Origin: Robiginitalea aurantiaca
Lineage (GTDB): Bacteria > Bacteroidota > Bacteroidia > Flavobacteriales > Flavobacteriaceae
Length of the DNA stretch: 64,000 bases
Assembly (NCBI RefSeq): GCF_030380815.1
Contig: NZ_JAUDUY010000004.1
Location: forward strand, 186,001-250,000
Direction of reading: 5' to 3'
Shown: in pieces, positions 62,406 to 64,000 of the stretch
Layout of the letters: each line of letters begins with the position of its first letter
Position numbering within the stretch: position 1 is the stretch's first letter
Notes under the pieces: model-generated
What the model saw: the letters and a program-made list of their open reading frames with translations, nothing else
What the model was told of the DNA's origin: nothing
Databases searched by the model: none
Program-made: the position numbers and the translations under genes

Positions 62406-63410
62406 ATGATCCCTCTTGTAAGCATACTCATGCCTTTTAAGAATACGGAGGACTTTCTGGTCGAATGCATCAGCTCCATTCACAGCCAGGACTTCTCGTC
62501 CTGGGAACTCATCGCAGTCGACGATCATTCAACAGACAACAGCCGCGCCATTGTAAATGAATGGGCCAAAAAGGACCCCAGAATTAAAGTGATCTCAAAC
62601 ATTGGAAGCGGGATTATACCAGCCCTGAGAACGGCTTTTGAAATTAGTGCGGGCACTATGGTCACCCGAATGGATTCCGATGACCGAATGGCCTCCGGGC
62701 GGCTTTCTCAGATGGTATCGCAATTGGAAGCCCATGGATGCGGGAATATTGCCCTGGGACAGGTTAAGTACTTCTCCGATCGCGGTATTTCGGACGGATA
62801 TGCGCGGTATGAACGGTGGCTGAACCAACTAATAGAAAAAGGGACCAATTTCAAGGAAATCTATAAGGAATGTGTCATCCCCTCGCCATGCTGGCTGGTA
62901 TACCGGAGTGACCTGGAGGATTGCGGGGCTTTTGAACCTGATCGTTACCCGGAAGACTACGACCTCTGTTTCAGGTTTTACGCCAGGGGCCTGACCTGCC
63001 TGCCTTCTGGTCGCGTACTGCACTTTTGGAGAGATTACGACACCAGAACTTCCCGGACCTCTGAACACTACGCCCAGAACTACTTTCTGGACCTAAAGCT
63101 GGACTACTTCCTAAAGCTCGACTGGAATGACTCCAGGCCTCTGGCGCTTTGGGGGGCAGGATTTAAAGGCAAGCACCTTGCGAAGAGCCTTGTCCTCAAA
63201 GGAATAAAATTCGATTGGCTTTGCGACAACCCGAAAAAAATTGGAAAGACTATTTACGGGGTTCCCCTGTTGCATTTTGAGCACCTGAAGACGCTGAATA
63301 AACCACAAAGCCTTATTGCCGTGGCCAATGAATCGGCCCAGGGAGCAATCCGGAGCTTCCTTCTGCAGACCGATCAGGATCCGGGCAAAGACGCTTTCTT
63401 TTTTTGTTGA
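62406..63410 (+). CDS. Family 2 glycosyltransferase with C-terminal nucleotide-fold module
   Basis: A 334-residue protein. Residues 1-220 form a GT2-type (GT-A) glycosyltransferase with motifs SILMPFKN and the metal-binding MDSDD. Residues 235-334 are an added module starting with ALWGAGFKGKHLA, a Rossmann-like motif, and ending in FFF-C. Such an end piece resembles those on methyltransferase or NAD-binding accessory domains. No membrane segment is visible. It is 24 bases after the SGNH gene. The sugar and acceptor are unknown. Confidence 0.8.
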   Translation: MIPLVSILMPFKNTEDFLVECISSIHSQDFSSWELIAVDDHSTDNSRAIVNEWAKKDPRIKVISNIGSGIIPALRTAFEISAGTMVTRMDSDDRMASGRLSQMVSQLEAHGCGNIALGQVKYFSDRGISDGYARYERWLNQLIEKGTNFKEIYKECVIPSPCWLVYRSDLEDCGAFEPDRYPEDYDLCFRFYARGLTCLPSGRVLHFWRDYDTRTSRTSEHYAQNYFLDLKLDYFLKLDWNDSRPLALWGAGFKGKHLAKSLVLKGIKFDWLCDNPKKIGKTIYGVPLLHFEHLKTLNKPQSLIAVANESAQGAIRSFLLQTDQDPGKDAFFFC

Positions 63411-63493
63411 AATGCACAAGGGTGGCAGAAAAAAATAGCTTTAACTATTGTTCATTTATAGATTCGTTAATACGGTGTGGTAAACGAATTGGC

Positions 63494-63501
63494 TATATTT
63501 G
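63494..63501 (+). promoter_or_regulatory. -7 promoter element of the BatA-type gene
   Basis: TATATTTG, 18 bases before the ATG at 63520. The -33 region is not clear. The 109-base gap after the glycosyltransferase gene holds no other recognisable feature. Confidence 0.6.
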
Positions 63502-63519
63502 AACCTTTCCCTATTGTCT

Positions 63520-64000
63520 ATGCAACTACAGCACCCGGAACTTCTTTGGGGATTATGGCTTCTGATCATTCCGATTTTAGTGCATCTGCTACGTTTACGC
63601 AGGTACCGCAAAACCCCTTTCACCAATGTTAAGGTCCTCCGGAAAATCTTTTCGGAATCCAACCGGAGCAGCCAGTTAAAAAGATGGCTCTTGCTCTTCA
63701 CCCGCCTCGGTTTGATCGGCGCTTTGGTTATCGGTTTTTGCAAACCTTTTATACCTTCTGAAGGTCTTGATAATAAAAAGGATATAGTCGTTTATATCGA
63801 TAATTCATTTAGTATGCAGGCAAGGCTTGAAAATTCAAATCTTATGGAGTACGCCTGCCAGCAAGTCCTGCAAAATTTTCCGGAGGATTTCCAGTTTTCA
63901 CTGGTCACCCAGACTGAATCTTTTGAACAAGTCACTATAAAGGAATTGCAGCAGCAACTGCTCAATTTGGACTTCAGCCCGTCCACCCTTTCGTCAGATG
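63520..64000 (+). CDS. BatA-type two-anchor VWA protein (partial, cut by the window)
   Basis: About 160 residues of a longer protein. The start MQLQHPELLWGLWLLIIPIL is the double-membrane-anchor domain of the BatA/TIGR02226 kind (helices about 8-25 and 50-67, with LRLRRYRKTPFTNVKVLRK between), followed by a VWA domain with a MIDAS-type DNSFSM motif near residue 91. Such proteins in Bacteroidota are predicted membrane assembly or stress factors. It continues past the window, so its length and C-terminus are unknown. Confidence 0.85.
   Translation, partial: MQLQHPELLWGLWLLIIPILVHLLRLRRYRKTPFTNVKVLRKIFSESNRSSQLKRWLLLFTRLGLIGALVIGFCKPFIPSEGLDNKKDIVVYIDNSFSMQARLENSNLMEYACQQVLQNFPEDFQFSLVTQTESFEQVTIKELQQQLLNLDFSPSTLSSD

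Overview
The window looks like ordinary chromosomal DNA from a member of the Flavobacteriaceae (Bacteroidota), probably a marine or environmental species. The evidence is the set of lineage markers: a PorX-type response regulator with a PglZ domain (type IX secretion control), a fused lpxC-fabZ gene, fused hisIE and hisB, two LpxD-type acyltransferases, DUF6146 and DUF6787 proteins, BatA-type two-anchor von Willebrand proteins, and many promoters of the Bacteroidota form TTTG-N19-21-TAnnTTTG with few Shine-Dalgarno sequences. I see no rRNA, tRNA, CRISPR, insertion sequence, integrase or phage structural gene. Codon use and gene density look uniform, so I see no genomic island. No stretch without a gene exceeds about 255 bases.

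Layout. 1-6.9 kb: cysM, dps, truA-corA, a small membrane protein, and a MoxR-like AAA+ ATPase with its von Willebrand partner. 7.0-14.8 kb: a complete histidine operon on the minus strand (hisG-D-C-B-H-A-dinB-hisF-hisIE). It is preceded by a 17-residue leader peptide with three consecutive His codons, a terminator, and a possible antiterminator pairing, which together make a textbook attenuator. 14.8-25.6 kb, minus strand: a prohibitin-like protein, a large membrane von Willebrand protein, fabG, sucD, a second lpxD-like gene, efp, lpxA, lpxC-fabZ, lpxD and an HD-domain hydrolase (lipid A early pathway). 25.7-32.6 kb: porX, two small regulators flanking a set of repeated operators, two related membrane proteins of unknown function on either side of tsaE and a repeat-bearing lipoprotein, then alanine dehydrogenase and a DUF4258 protein. 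32.6-39.4 kb: proline dehydrogenase, aroB, DinB, an Lrp regulator, an M14 carboxypeptidase, a CI-like regulator, a lipoprotein and TerC. 39.5-45.3 kb: parC, parE and ychF. 45.4-50.5 kb: a surface-type protein, ferredoxin, acyl-CoA reductase, serC and serA. 50.5-53.4 kb: a four-gene operon with 4-base overlaps (membrane protein, ABC ATPase, ABC permease, LolA-like periplasmic protein). 53.5-58.2 kb: DUF937, DUF6146 and DUF6787 proteins, folE, and a LolD-like ATPase coupled to a CPBP protease and a TIGR02757 protein. 58.2-64 kb: a Tat-exported oxidoreductase, an S10 peptidase, an exported protein of unknown function, an SGNH hydrolase, a glycosyltransferase with a C-terminal nucleotide-fold module, and the start of a BatA-type protein cut by the window edge.

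Points most worth a second look are the his attenuator (leader peptide, promoter, spacer palindrome and antiterminator pairing all visible), a membrane-protein family whose roughly 115-residue unit occurs singly in one gene and tandemly duplicated in another, the coupled ABC/LolA-like operon, two mutually exclusive promoters between ferredoxin and acyl-CoA reductase, duplicated operator-like palindromes next to small regulators, and several genes whose promoter lies so close to the ATG that the mRNA should be leaderless.
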